Assembly (NCBI GenBank): GCA_947632245.1
Contig: CANRON010000004.1
Location: 1 to 41,018, forward strand
Direction of reading: 5' to 3'
Source: an uncultured Ignatzschineria sp.
GTDB taxonomy: Bacteria > Pseudomonadota > Gammaproteobacteria > Cardiobacteriales > Wohlfahrtiimonadaceae
DNA length: 41,018 nucleotides
This document shows positions 17,478-25,769 of this stretch, one piece after another (the stretch's first letter is position 1; each line of letters starts with the position of its first letter). The position numbers and the translations under genes are program-made. The notes beneath the pieces are model-generated. The model was given only the letters and a program-made list of their open reading frames with translations, did no database searches and was not told the DNA's origin.

Positions 17478-18698
17478 TTATTCATCGAGTTTGAAAGCAT
17501 CATGGAGTGTTCTGACAGCTAATTCATGATATTTGCTATCAATGATGACAGATACTTTGATTTCTGAAGTAGAGATCATCTTGATATTGATCTTTTCATT
17601 TGCAAGCGCTTTGAACATTAAGCTCGCAACACCGGCATGTGAACGCATACCCAGACCTACAAGTGATACTTTTACGATATCTTTGTCACCAATAACACTA
17701 CGCGCACCCATTGCTTGTGCCGCAGCTTCTGCAATTTCAAGCGCTTTATCGAAATCAATTTCATTGACCGTAAAGGTGAAATCAGTTGTGTCGTCTTGAG
17801 CGATATTTTGAACGATCATATCGACTTCAATATTCGCCTCGCTAATCTGCTCGAGAATATTAAAAGCAATACCGGGTTGATCAGGAACGCCGAGAACGGT
17901 AATTTTAGCTTCATTTTTACTTGTTGCAACGCCGGAGATAAGGGCAGCTTCCATATCAATATCCTTTTCTGTAGTAATAAGTGTTCCTTCCCCCCCATCA
18001 GTGAGTGACGAGAGAACGCGGATAGGAACGTTGTTTTTAGCAGCAAGCTCAACAGAGCGAATTTGTAATACTTTTGAACCTAAACTTGATAACTCTAACA
18101 TCTCTTCAAAAGCGATTTTATCAAGTTTGCGAGCTTTTGGCTCGATACGTGGATCTGTTGTGTAAACACCATCAACGTCTGTGTAAATTTGGCACTCTGT
18201 CGCTTTAAGGCTAGCCGCTAATGCAACTGCTGTTGTATCAGAACCCCCGCGGCCGAGTGTTGTCACAGAGCCATCGGTTGTAACCCCTTGAAACCCTGCA
18301 ACAACAATCACATAGCCAGCAGCAAGGTCTGCTTCCATGGCGGAAGTATCAATGTTTTTAATACGTGCTTTAGTATGGACTCGGTCGGTTAAAATACGGG
18401 CTTGATCACCATTGTATGATTTTGCTTTAATGCCCATCGCTTCAAGCGCTATGCATAAAAGTGAAATACTGACCTGTTCTCCGGTTGAAATTAAAGCATC
18501 CATTTCACGCGGATTAGGTCTTTTGGTAAGCGCATGTGCTAAGCCTAAAAGACGATCAGTTTCTCCTGACATCGCAGAGAGAACAATGACCATTTGATGT
18601 CCTTCATTGTGGTTTTTTTGAATACGGCGTGCGACATTTTGGATGCGTTCAATATTTGCAACCGAGCTGCCGCCATATTTTTGTACTAACAGAGTCAT
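17478..18698 (-). CDS. lysC: Aspartate kinase (monofunctional, LysC/Ask type)
   Basis: Catalyses the first step from aspartate to lysine, methionine, threonine and diaminopimelate; cytosolic; 406 residues. The kinase domain opens with VQKYGGSSVA and has GRGGSDTTA near 152-160. The C-terminal third carries two ACT domains (from about 265 and 345; VLGVPDQPGIAFNILE and VGLGMRSHAG), which bind feedback inhibitors. This is the short proteobacterial type, not fused to homoserine dehydrogenase. An AGGA ribosome site precedes the ATG. Flanked by hairpins on both sides, so probably its own unit. No lysine riboswitch is visible upstream. Confidence 0.97.
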   Translation of the reverse strand: MTLLVQKYGGSSVANIERIQNVARRIQKNHNEGHQMVIVLSAMSGETDRLLGLAHALTKRPNPREMDALISTGEQVSISLLCIALEAMGIKAKSYNGDQARILTDRVHTKARIKNIDTSAMEADLAAGYVIVVAGFQGVTTDGSVTTLGRGGSDTTAVALAASLKATECQIYTDVDGVYTTDPRIEPKARKLDKIAFEEMLELSSLGSKVLQIRSVELAAKNNVPIRVLSSLTDGGEGTLITTEKDIDMEAALISGVATSKNEAKITVLGVPDQPGIAFNILEQISEANIEVDMIVQNIAQDDTTDFTFTVNEIDFDKALEIAEAAAQAMGARSVIGDKDIVKVSLVGLGMRSHAGVASLMFKALANEKINIKMISTSEIKVSVIIDSKYHELAVRTLHDAFKLDE

Positions 18699-18771
18699 TT
18701 AATTTATCCTGCCTTATTTTTATCAGTACTATTATAGAGGTCGAACTTTTGAGACCGACTTATAAATATTA

Positions 18772-18804
18772 CAAGAAAGCGCTCGAAAATCTAGCGCTTT
18801 CTTG
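18772..18804. terminator. Terminator downstream of the NhaD-like gene
   Basis: A 12-base-pair perfect stem (18772-18783 with 18793-18804, core GAAAGCGCT) has a 9-base loop. It is 29 bases past the stop of the minus-strand transporter gene, with only a weak U tract. Confidence 0.7.
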
Positions 18805-18832
18805 AATTTATCATAATCTATCTTTTTGAAGG

Positions 18833-20257
18833 TTATAAGAAGATAAAGTTCAGTAAGATATAGACCGGTGTAAGTACGATTGTTGCGATAAACATATAAC
18901 CGAAGAAGGAGGGCATTTTGATCCCTTCTTGTTCTGCTATTGATTTCACCATAAAGTTTGGTGCGTTACCAATATAGGTTAATGGGCCTGTAAATACGGT
19001 ACCCATTGATATCGCTAATAAGGTTGCAGCCATACTATCACTCATGAGATAGTTCGCAGCTGTGACACCTTCAGGGGCCTGGGCTCCTGCCATTTTAAAG
19101 AATACTAAGTATGTCGGTGCGTTATCTAAGAAGGCAGATAATACAGTTGTGACCCAGAAGTAGATCACATTAATCGGTGCGCCTGTATCTGTGTGCGTAA
19201 TATCGACAACTGCACTAAATGCACCATTTCTGCCTGCTTCTAAAATAGTAATCACTGGCACGATCGTTAAGAAGATTCCGAGGAATATTTTTGCAACCTC
19301 AATAATCGGATGCCAATTAAAGTTGTTATCTTCTCGGATTTTTTTCGAGGTGATTTTAAGGGAAATAATGGTAAGTACAATGAAGAAAATATCGCGGAGA
19401 ACGTTTTCAATATGAACATCAACCCCAAATACATCCCATGAGATTCCCGGAATCCAAACGCCCGATAAAATGATTCCAAACAAAACACCTAAGATAATAA
19501 GAAAGTTTTGTTTACCAACAACAACGATTGTTGTTTTCTCCGTTGGTTTAGCAATGTTCTCCTTCTTAAAGTAGTAGCTATCGATCACAAAGAAGAGTGA
19601 GAGTAAGATTACAGAGAAAATGACAACGGGTAAGAACATGTGTTCTAGCGTCCAGAAGAAATCAACGCCGTTGAGGAAACCTAGGAATAATGGTGGATCC
19701 CCTAAAGGTGTTAGCCCGCCCCCTATATTTGCCACTAAGAAAATGAAAAATATAGGAATGTGCATACGGAATTTACGATCTTTGTTTGCAGATAAAATCG
19801 GACGGATTAAGAGCATTGCCGCACCCGTTGTTCCCATTACAGACGCAAGAATCGTCCCTATTGCCAGAATGGATACGTTGAATTTTGGACTAGCTGCTAA
19901 GTTTCCAGAGATATGAATCCCGCCTGATGCGGCAAACAACACAAGAAGCAGTAATATGAACGGGATATATTCACCGAGCATCGCATGGGCAAAGAGATTC
20001 GCCGTGATCGACATGTCAAATTGTATGATCAATGGAATAAAGAATAAAAGCGTCCAAACAAAGACAATTTTACCGTAGTGATGCTCCCAGAGACGCGGGG
20101 CAAAAAGAGGGAGGATTGCAATCGAGAGAATAATCCCAATAAATGGGATAGACCAAAGTGGTGAAAGGCTCTGTCCGTCGAAAGATAAGTCTCCACCGGC
20201 AAGCGCTATGCTTGGTAGCATGCAGATGCTCAGAAGAAAGGATAAGGCTTTACGCAT
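18833..20257 (-). CDS. NhaD/CitM-superfamily sodium:proton antiporter or anion transporter
   Basis: An inner-membrane ion transporter of 474 residues with a cleavable-looking N-terminal hydrophobic segment (about 1-20) and about 11-12 further membrane helices. GGGLTPLGDPPLFLGFL near 175-190 and DNAPTYLVFFKMAG near 385 are the paired half-site motifs of the ArsB/NhaD (ion transporter) superfamily. Members are usually annotated as sodium:proton antiporters; citrate and other anions are alternatives. A very strong GGAGG site sits before the ATG. Divergent from nadK. Confidence 0.85.
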   Translation of the reverse strand: MRKALSFLLSICMLPSIALAGGDLSFDGQSLSPLWSIPFIGIILSIAILPLFAPRLWEHHYGKIVFVWTLLFFIPLIIQFDMSITANLFAHAMLGEYIPFILLLLVLFAASGGIHISGNLAASPKFNVSILAIGTILASVMGTTGAAMLLIRPILSANKDRKFRMHIPIFFIFLVANIGGGLTPLGDPPLFLGFLNGVDFFWTLEHMFLPVVIFSVILLSLFFVIDSYYFKKENIAKPTEKTTIVVVGKQNFLIILGVLFGIILSGVWIPGISWDVFGVDVHIENVLRDIFFIVLTIISLKITSKKIREDNNFNWHPIIEVAKIFLGIFLTIVPVITILEAGRNGAFSAVVDITHTDTGAPINVIYFWVTTVLSAFLDNAPTYLVFFKMAGAQAPEGVTAANYLMSDSMAATLLAISMGTVFTGPLTYIGNAPNFMVKSIAEQEGIKMPSFFGYMFIATIVLTPVYILLNFIFL

Positions 20258-20653
20258 TTTACCTCCAATATTTATTTAGCGTAGTGTGTTTGAACTATCA
20301 ACTCTTTAATAAAAAAGAACGTATTTAGATCCGACATCGATATATATGATGATGTAACGATTAACAGATTGTTAACAGATCGATCATATATTGCTTGGAA
20401 AATGATTTGGAAAGCCTTTTGTACTGCTTCTTTAGTATAAGACCATAAATACAGACTAAAATAAAAAGCACCCCACCCTAAAGAGAGTAGATCAATTTTA
20501 TTTTAAGTGAGGTAGTGAGCAAATCCTAAAGAGGAACTACTAGAGGCCTTCGTTATCGGTTAAAGCAAGTTTAAGCTACAAATTATGTCTTTGGGAAACG
20601 GTAACATGTTATGCTATAAACTAACTTCAAATCAATTCACAATAGCACATAAT
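20258..20653. promoter_or_regulatory. Divergent intergenic region between the NhaD-like gene and nadK
   Basis: About 395 bases. Two direct copies of TTAACAGAT lie at 20361-20369 and 20372-20380, one helical turn apart, a plausible activator or repressor site. Flanking ATATATGAT (about 20342-20350) and ATCATATAT (about 20383-20391) form an inverted pair around them. A plausible nadK promoter is TTGGGA (20591-20596), 18 bases, TATAAA (20615-20620). No gene was recognised. Confidence 0.45.
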
Positions 20654-21526
20654 ATGAGAAAATTTCAAAAAATCGCCCTAGTACTGAGCAATAAAGAGTC
20701 ACTTGAAATACAAGAGGCTGTTGCCCGTACAAAAGAAATTATGGATATCCATGGTGCATGTTATTTTGAAGTGAATAACTTAGAGTATCGTAATAAGTTG
20801 AGTTATCCCGATGTCATTATGGCGGAAATCTCAACATGCGACTTAATTATTGCCTTTGGGGGCGATGGGACCTTTTTAGGCATTGCCCGAAAAGTTCATC
20901 AGTTCAATATCCCTGTTTTAGGCGTTAATCTCGGACGATTAGGTTTCTTGACAGACATAGATCAAAAGACATTGCATACGCACTTGTCGGCAATTTTGGA
21001 AGGGGATGTTGATTATGAGGAGCGTTTTCTTTTAAAAGCTTCTATCAATGAAAATTTACGTTCTTTTGCGATGAATGATGTGGTGATTCATAAAACGGAA
21101 TTATCGCGATTGATAGAGATTGATGTCTATGTGAATGATCATTATTTATCCACATATCGTGCCGATGGGCTAATTTTAGCAACCCCCACAGGGTCAACTG
21201 CATATTCTCTATCTACGGGTGGGCCGATTATGTATCCATCGTTGCCGGCGATTGTGATTTCGCCCATTTGTCCCCATACATTCAGTCATCGTCCTTTAGT
21301 GATTCCCTCTAATTGCAAGATTGATGTCGTGACGAGTGATCGTGAAAAAGAGCCCGTGCATGTTACCTGTGATGGGCAAGAACTATTTACGCTCTCTAAT
21401 GATGAGCGCTTAACGATTGAACCCTCCACCCATCTTCTGACACTCTTACACGCGAAGGATTATAATTATTTTTCCATTTTAAGAGAAAAGCTTAACTGGG
21501 GGAATCAGCCCGTTATCAGAAGATAA
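20654..21526 (+). CDS. nadK: NAD kinase
   Basis: Phosphorylates NAD to NADP in the cytosol; 290 residues from this start, the usual length. The catalytic GGDG loop is in IIAFGGDGTFLGIAR (about 61-75), followed by NLGRLGFLTD and the NAD-binding TPTGSTAYSLSTGGP. I chose ATG 20654 (MRKFQKIALVLS), where family similarity begins. A -10-like TATAAA at 20615-20620 would put the transcript start after the two upstream in-frame ATGs (20585 and 20606). No strong Shine-Dalgarno is seen for any of the three. In many relatives nadK neighbours recN or grpE; here it is alone. Confidence 0.95.
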   Translation: MRKFQKIALVLSNKESLEIQEAVARTKEIMDIHGACYFEVNNLEYRNKLSYPDVIMAEISTCDLIIAFGGDGTFLGIARKVHQFNIPVLGVNLGRLGFLTDIDQKTLHTHLSAILEGDVDYEERFLLKASINENLRSFAMNDVVIHKTELSRLIEIDVYVNDHYLSTYRADGLILATPTGSTAYSLSTGGPIMYPSLPAIVISPICPHTFSHRPLVIPSNCKIDVVTSDREKEPVHVTCDGQELFTLSNDERLTIEPSTHLLTLLHAKDYNYFSILREKLNWGNQPVIRR

Positions 21527-21560
21527 GGGCTGATAAGATATTTTTTTATATAGTATGATT

Positions 21561-23006
21561 TTATTTTGAAGTCGGCTGATCCATGCCTTTAATACTTTGA
21601 AGTTTCGCGAAATTATATTGCTGTTTTGTCGTACGCTCTAATATTAAGCAGATAATTGCGGGGATAAATGCTGCGACTAAGAAGGATTCCAATAGGTAAT
21701 CAAGCGGACCTGTTGGGCTTGGGAAGAGATAAAGGCTCGCTAGTAGACCCATAATTGTAGCGATCGTAGCTTGTGTCCCTGTGATTTTTTTGCTGTAAAG
21801 CCCATAAAATACAGGAAAGGCCGCCGCAGAGCAGAGCAGATCTGCGAGTAAAAAAAGGTAGAGTACACTTAATCCCTTTGCCGATGTATACCAAACAGGA
21901 ATTGCGAGTACAATCACAAGCCAGCGAGAAATAGCCATGAGTTGCTGACTGGTTAAATGGGGCATAATTCGTCTTGCATCCACCGCTATTAAGCTACTCA
22001 CAGCACTAATTGCGGTATCTGCACTACTCATCACTAGCGCAAGACCGAGTGGAATCAGTAAAATAATAAACCAAAGCGGTAATGAGGAGATTAAGACATT
22101 AAATAGTGCGACTGAGCTATCTCCATCGGGTGTCCATGCCATAAAGGCAAGACCAAATAACCCCATCACGAAAATAATCGGTGCCACGAAAATCCCACCC
22201 ATCAGAAAACCATTACGCATCGCTTTATCGTTATGTGCAGCATAGATGCGCTGCCAATTTCCCTGATGAAAAAGACCGGTGAGTAAAATAGCCACAAAAA
22301 AGGTTAAGCCTGATTTAATGCCGACAGCACTTGTTAAGTGGAGTAGTTCCGGAGCCGTTGCTTTGAGCTTATCGATGGTTGGGGTCGCACCGCCGATGGC
22401 ATTCCAGCCGAATATAATCAGTAAAAAGAGCAGCGGAATAATGACGAGCATCTGAACTTTATCGGTAAAGATGCTTGCGCGAAGCCCTCCGAAATATGTG
22501 TATGAGAGCGTCGCAATTAACACAATCGCACCCGTCACCCAAAGGGGAATCGGCGCTATGAGTGTGACAAGTTTTGCCATTGCGGTAATCTCCGCTGTGA
22601 GTGAGATAAACATATAAAACATCATAATCACTAGCGTGAGCGCATACATCGGTTTGCCAAAACGTGTAATCACATATTCAGTTAAAGTATGGCCATGCGG
22701 CATTAATCCGCGCATGCGGCTGCCAAGCGGAATCATCGCAAAGCGCGGCGCCATTGAGCCGAGCGCATAGCCAATGACGGCGCCAAGCCCGCCCCAAGTT
22801 GCAGCTTGGGCTGGCGAAAAGAGAATCCAGGCGCCTAAAGAGGAAGCCATAAGCGTGAGCATGGTGGCAAAACCACCTTGTGTATTTCGCGCAATAATAT
22901 AGTTTTCGAGGCTATCGTGATGCCGGCGCGCATAGAGAATGCCCGCTACTGCAAATATTGTTGAAAAGAGAAGCAGCCAAATAATGGTGGCACTTTCATT
23001 AAGCAT
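21561..23006 (-). CDS. Sodium/solute symporter (SSS family), TPP-riboswitch controlled, likely thiamine or precursor uptake
   Basis: An inner-membrane SSS (PanF/PutP-like) symporter of 481 residues with about 13 membrane helices; typical strings are NYIIARNTQGG near 35, ASSLGAWILFSPAQAA near 54-69, and SSADTAISAVSSL near 330. The 5' leader on the same strand is a complete TPP aptamer, so expression is expected to fall when thiamine pyrophosphate is plentiful. From that I infer a substrate of thiamine, its pyrimidine (HMP), its thiazole, or a breakdown product. SSS transporters under TPP riboswitches have been predicted before (the ThiV type); whether this is ThiV itself I cannot tell. An AGGATGG ribosome site precedes the ATG. 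Divergent from the dehydrogenase/monooxygenase pair. Confidence 0.88.
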   Translation of the reverse strand: MLNESATIIWLLLFSTIFAVAGILYARRHHDSLENYIIARNTQGGFATMLTLMASSLGAWILFSPAQAATWGGLGAVIGYALGSMAPRFAMIPLGSRMRGLMPHGHTLTEYVITRFGKPMYALTLVIMMFYMFISLTAEITAMAKLVTLIAPIPLWVTGAIVLIATLSYTYFGGLRASIFTDKVQMLVIIPLLFLLIIFGWNAIGGATPTIDKLKATAPELLHLTSAVGIKSGLTFFVAILLTGLFHQGNWQRIYAAHNDKAMRNGFLMGGIFVAPIIFVMGLFGLAFMAWTPDGDSSVALFNVLISSLPLWFIILLIPLGLALVMSSADTAISAVSSLIAVDARRIMPHLTSQQLMAISRWLVIVLAIPVWYTSAKGLSVLYLFLLADLLCSAAAFPVFYGLYSKKITGTQATIATIMGLLASLYLFPSPTGPLDYLLESFLVAAFIPAIICLILERTTKQQYNFAKLQSIKGMDQPTSK

Positions 23007-23028
23007 AATTTTCCCATCCTAAAAGTAG

Positions 23029-23040
23029 ATTAACGTTAAT
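23029..23040. repeat. 12-bp perfect palindrome in the symporter leader
   Basis: ATTAACGTTAAT lies between the TPP aptamer and the symporter ribosome site, about 23 bases before the start codon. It may be part of the riboswitch expression platform or a protein site. Confidence 0.5.
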
Positions 23041-23096
23041 TTTATTGGATGTGGAAATGCGTCGCTTTGGGGCACTAAAAAGTGTATTGGAGATGA

Positions 23097-23193
23097 TATC
23101 CTTCCCTGCGCTGGCATTATCCAGATCAGGTTCAAAGGGTCGGTTATTCACCTCTCAGCTGTAAAGCACCCCTAGGAACTATGAGTGAGGATA
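23097..23193 (-). ncRNA. TPP riboswitch (THI element) upstream of the symporter
   Basis: Read on the minus strand, the conserved TPP aptamer blocks appear in order: GGGGTGC, CTGAGA, ACCCTTTGAACCTGATCTGG, and ATGCCAGCGCAGGGAAGG. Terminal P1 pairing is TATCCT (minus strand 5' end, 23193-23188) with AGGATA (23102-23097). The aptamer ends 91 bases before the symporter start. No clear intrinsic terminator follows, so control is probably translational, although the exact switch pairing could not be settled. Confidence 0.96.
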
Positions 23194-23217
23194 GGGAATT
23201 TTCGCCTAACAGTCAAA

Positions 23218-23259
23218 TTAACCGGCAGACTTCCTCGCGGGGGAGCCCCTTTCGGTTAA
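23218..23259. repeat. Structured inverted repeat between the two TPP riboswitches
   Basis: A 7-base-pair outer stem (TTAACCG 23218-23224 with CGGTTAA 23253-23259) encloses a GC-rich inner hairpin (CTTCCTC near 230-236 with GGGGGAG near 239-245, one bulge). It sits in the 106-base gap where both divergent promoters should be. It is not a standard terminator on either strand and matches no RNA family I can name. Confidence 0.5.
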
Positions 23260-23299
23260 AAGTTTCGAAGTGAGTGTGAGTATGTTATCTTTGCTTCTT

Positions 23300-23409
23300 G
23301 ACACGGGGTGTCTGCATTCTTGGCGTATTCATTAAAATACAATCATGCAATGACAGACTGAGAGAATACCCGTTGAACCTGATCCAGCTCATACTGGCGG
23401 AGGGATGTC
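23300..23409 (+). ncRNA. TPP riboswitch (THI element) upstream of the dehydrogenase/monooxygenase genes
   Basis: The aptamer blocks appear in order: GGGGTG (23305-23310), an extended P3 arm (about 23312-23350), ACTGAGAGAATACCCGTTGA, ACCTGATCCAGCTCATACTG, and GCGGAGGGATGTC. P1 pairs GACA (23300-23303) with TGTC (23406-23409). The start codon of the first gene is 61 bases downstream. A weaker hairpin at about 23410-23428 follows but has no adjacent U tract. Translational control is more likely than termination. Confidence 0.96.
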
Positions 23410-23469
23410 GGACATACATTGCATGTGTCGTTACATTACCTTTGCCGCTCAATTTTTTTGGAGGCAAAT

Positions 23470-24243
23470 ATGGTTAAAGTTTTACCTATCCAGGAACAAG
23501 TTGTATTAATCACCGGCGGTGCGCGCGGTCTTGGTGCTGAATTAACACGCGCCTTTCTCGATGCGGGTGCTTGCGTTATCATCAATTATCTTACGAGTGA
23601 AACAGCAGCAAAAGCACTCGTTTCATTAGCACCAGAACGGGCGATTGCTATTGAAGCGGATGTTTGTGACAAAGCTGCGGTTGAAAAGATGGTACTTGAA
23701 GCCAGCACTCATTTTGGCAAACCGATCACTACGGTGATTAATAATGCACTACCTAGTTTTAGTTTTAATGGCGATGCGCGTCCTCATGCTGATGCATTAA
23801 CGTGGGATAATCTCACGCAGCAGATGGAAGGAATCGTCAGAGGCGCACTCAATACGACACAAGCGACAATGGCGGGGATGGAAGCCATTCAATTTGGTCG
23901 CATTATTAATATTGGCACCAATCTTTTTCAAAATCCTGTTGTGCCTTATCACGATTATACTGCGGCAAAAGCAGCGTTGCTCTCATTAACCCGTACTCTT
24001 TCCCAAGACCTTGGGCCGAAGGGGATTACCGTCAATATGCTCTCAGGCGGTTTACTACGAACAACGGATGCATCAAGTGCAACGCCGGAAGCAGTATTTG
24101 ATTATATTGCTGCAAATACACCGCTTCGCAAAGTGACGGATCCCACTGAGTTTGCCGATACTGCACTTTTCTTTGCATCGCCTTGGTCAAGAGCTGTCAC
24201 AGGGCAGAATCTGATCGTCGATGGTGGCTTGGTGAAAGGGTAG
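23470..24243 (+). CDS. Short-chain dehydrogenase/reductase under TPP control
   Basis: A classical SDR oxidoreductase of 257 residues. The Rossmann nucleotide-binding motif TGGARGLG begins at Thr15, INNALP supplies the NNA motif, and the catalytic Tyr163-x-x-x-Lys167 lies in YTAAK. The C-terminal GQNLIVDGG is typical of the FabG-like branch. Coenzyme and substrate cannot be read. ATG 23470 follows a strong GGAGG site at 23460-23464; an in-frame ATG at 23419 lies just past the aptamer and adds 17 unrelated residues. The next gene begins 8 bases after its stop, so the pair is co-transcribed. TPP control suggests a role in making or salvaging a thiamine moiety. Confidence 0.9.
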   Translation: MVKVLPIQEQVVLITGGARGLGAELTRAFLDAGACVIINYLTSETAAKALVSLAPERAIAIEADVCDKAAVEKMVLEASTHFGKPITTVINNALPSFSFNGDARPHADALTWDNLTQQMEGIVRGALNTTQATMAGMEAIQFGRIINIGTNLFQNPVVPYHDYTAAKAALLSLTRTLSQDLGPKGITVNMLSGGLLRTTDASSATPEAVFDYIAANTPLRKVTDPTEFADTALFFASPWSRAVTGQNLIVDGGLVKG

Positions 24244-24251
24244 GGAGATTG

Positions 24252-25550
24252 ATGATGAATAGACAATTACATTTAAATCTTTTTATTTACACTTGTGGAC
24301 ATCATCGTGCTGCATGGCGGCATCCTGATTCCCCAGTGGAGCGCTTGGGCGATGTTCGTTATTATGAAGCGCTCGCCCAAGCTGCCGAAAGGGCAAAGCT
24401 TGATGCGGTTTTTTTCGCAGATGGACATTCTCCCAGCAATGTCGAAGATGGACCACAGTGGTTTTTAGAGCCCTTAACGCTGCTTTCAGCGCTAGCAAGA
24501 GCGACAGAGAAGATTGGGCTTATCAGTACGGTTTCAAGCACCTTTCAAACGCCCTTTAATGCCGCACGAATGATGGCATCACTCGATTATATCTCTGGGG
24601 GGCGAGTCGCTTGGAATGTTGTGACATCTATGTATGATGCCGAAGCCCGTAATCATGGTTATGAATCAATGCCGGTGCACGCAGATCGTTATGATCGTGC
24701 CGTGGAGTTCATTACCGCTGCGAAAAATTTATGGGATTCTTGGGCTGATGATGCGCTTGTTTTAGATCGACAAGGCCTTTATGCGGATAAAAGTCGGGTT
24801 AATCCAATTCATCATCAAGGGGATCATTTCTTAGTGGATGGTCCCTTAACGATTCCAAGACCGCCGCAAGGGCATCCTGTTCTATTTCAGGCAGGCGCAA
24901 GTGAGCAGGGGCGACAGGTTGCGGCAACGCTTGCTGAGGCGATCTATGCAGTTGCCTATGATCTGCCTGCATCGCAAGCTTATTACCGAGATATTAAACG
25001 CCGAGTCAAAGCAGCGGGTAGAACCGTAGATGTTCCGATTATGCCGGGATTAGTCACGTATGTCGGCTCAACACTAGAAGAAGCGCGCCGCAAGCAGCGT
25101 GAGCTTGATGAGTTGTTACCGACAGAGACCTCTCTTCGTCAGCTTGGGGCTTTTATCGCACAAGATTGCTCGGATTGGGAGCTTGATGCACCTGTGCCGA
25201 AGCTGCCACCACTAGAGGCGCATACTGGGCCGAAAGGGCGTTACAGTACGATTTTGCGTATTATTGAGAAAGAGAACCCAACACTTCGTCAGCTTTTAGG
25301 GCGATTAGCCGCAGGTGGAGGACATTGCACTATGGTCGGTACTCCAGAATCGATTGCAGATGAGATGGAGCATTGGTTCCGTAATGAGGGCGCTGATGGT
25401 TTTAACTTAATGCCGCCTGCATTGCCTTCTAGCTTTCATGATTTTGCTGAACACGTCATTCCTGTCTTACAAAAGCGCGGATTATTTCGTAAAGAGTATG
25501 AAGGTAGTACGCTGCGAGATCATTTGGGTTTAACAAGGCCGAATCGGTAG
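24252..25550 (+). CDS. NtaA/SnaA/DszA-family flavin-dependent monooxygenase under TPP control
   Basis: A luciferase-like (LLM class) monooxygenase of 432 residues, of the NtaA/SnaA/DszA branch that uses reduced FMN from a separate reductase and oxygen. The branch opening LHLNLFIYTCGHHRAAWRHP is clear, followed by YYEALAQAAERAKLDAVFFAD, ISGGRVAWNVVTS near 117-129, RYDRAVEF, VLFQAGAS near 215-222, and a C-terminal DGFNLMPP. Two ATGs (24252, 24255) follow AGGGAG; either could be used. Relatives open C-N or C-S bonds (nitrilotriacetate, dibenzothiophene sulfone), which would suit attack on a thiamine-derived ring, but this is inference. No flavin reductase is adjacent. Sampled lines have 48-55% GC, richer than most of the window. 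Confidence 0.92.
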   Translation: MMNRQLHLNLFIYTCGHHRAAWRHPDSPVERLGDVRYYEALAQAAERAKLDAVFFADGHSPSNVEDGPQWFLEPLTLLSALARATEKIGLISTVSSTFQTPFNAARMMASLDYISGGRVAWNVVTSMYDAEARNHGYESMPVHADRYDRAVEFITAAKNLWDSWADDALVLDRQGLYADKSRVNPIHHQGDHFLVDGPLTIPRPPQGHPVLFQAGASEQGRQVAATLAEAIYAVAYDLPASQAYYRDIKRRVKAAGRTVDVPIMPGLVTYVGSTLEEARRKQRELDELLPTETSLRQLGAFIAQDCSDWELDAPVPKLPPLEAHTGPKGRYSTILRIIEKENPTLRQLLGRLAAGGGHCTMVGTPESIADEMEHWFRNEGADGFNLMPPALPSSFHDFAEHVIPVLQKRGLFRKEYEGSTLRDHLGLTRPNR

Positions 25551-25769
25551 CGTTACGATATAAAGTCATCAATAGAAAATTAAATTCATTGAAAGGCTCA
25601 GTGAAAGAAATAAATTTATAAAATCAATATATTAGTTGTTAAATTGAAGAGGATGTATTTAGGTTTTTTATAAAAAACAAAAAATAAAAAGGGCATTTGG
25701 TTGCATTTGTTTTTTTACGATATATACTCTACTCGTTTGTTTCGAGTAAGATGATAGAGAGATCAAAGA
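25551..25769 (+). promoter_or_regulatory. AT-rich spacer with promoter for the leader/amidohydrolase unit
   Basis: The first part is AT-rich without a gene. A 16-base palindrome GTTTTTTATAAAAAAC (25663-25678) and A/T tracts precede a good sigma-70 promoter: TTGCAT (25701-25706), 16 bases, TATACT (25723-25728). The tracts could act as an UP element. Transcription would begin near 25735, in front of the leader ORF. Confidence 0.6.
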
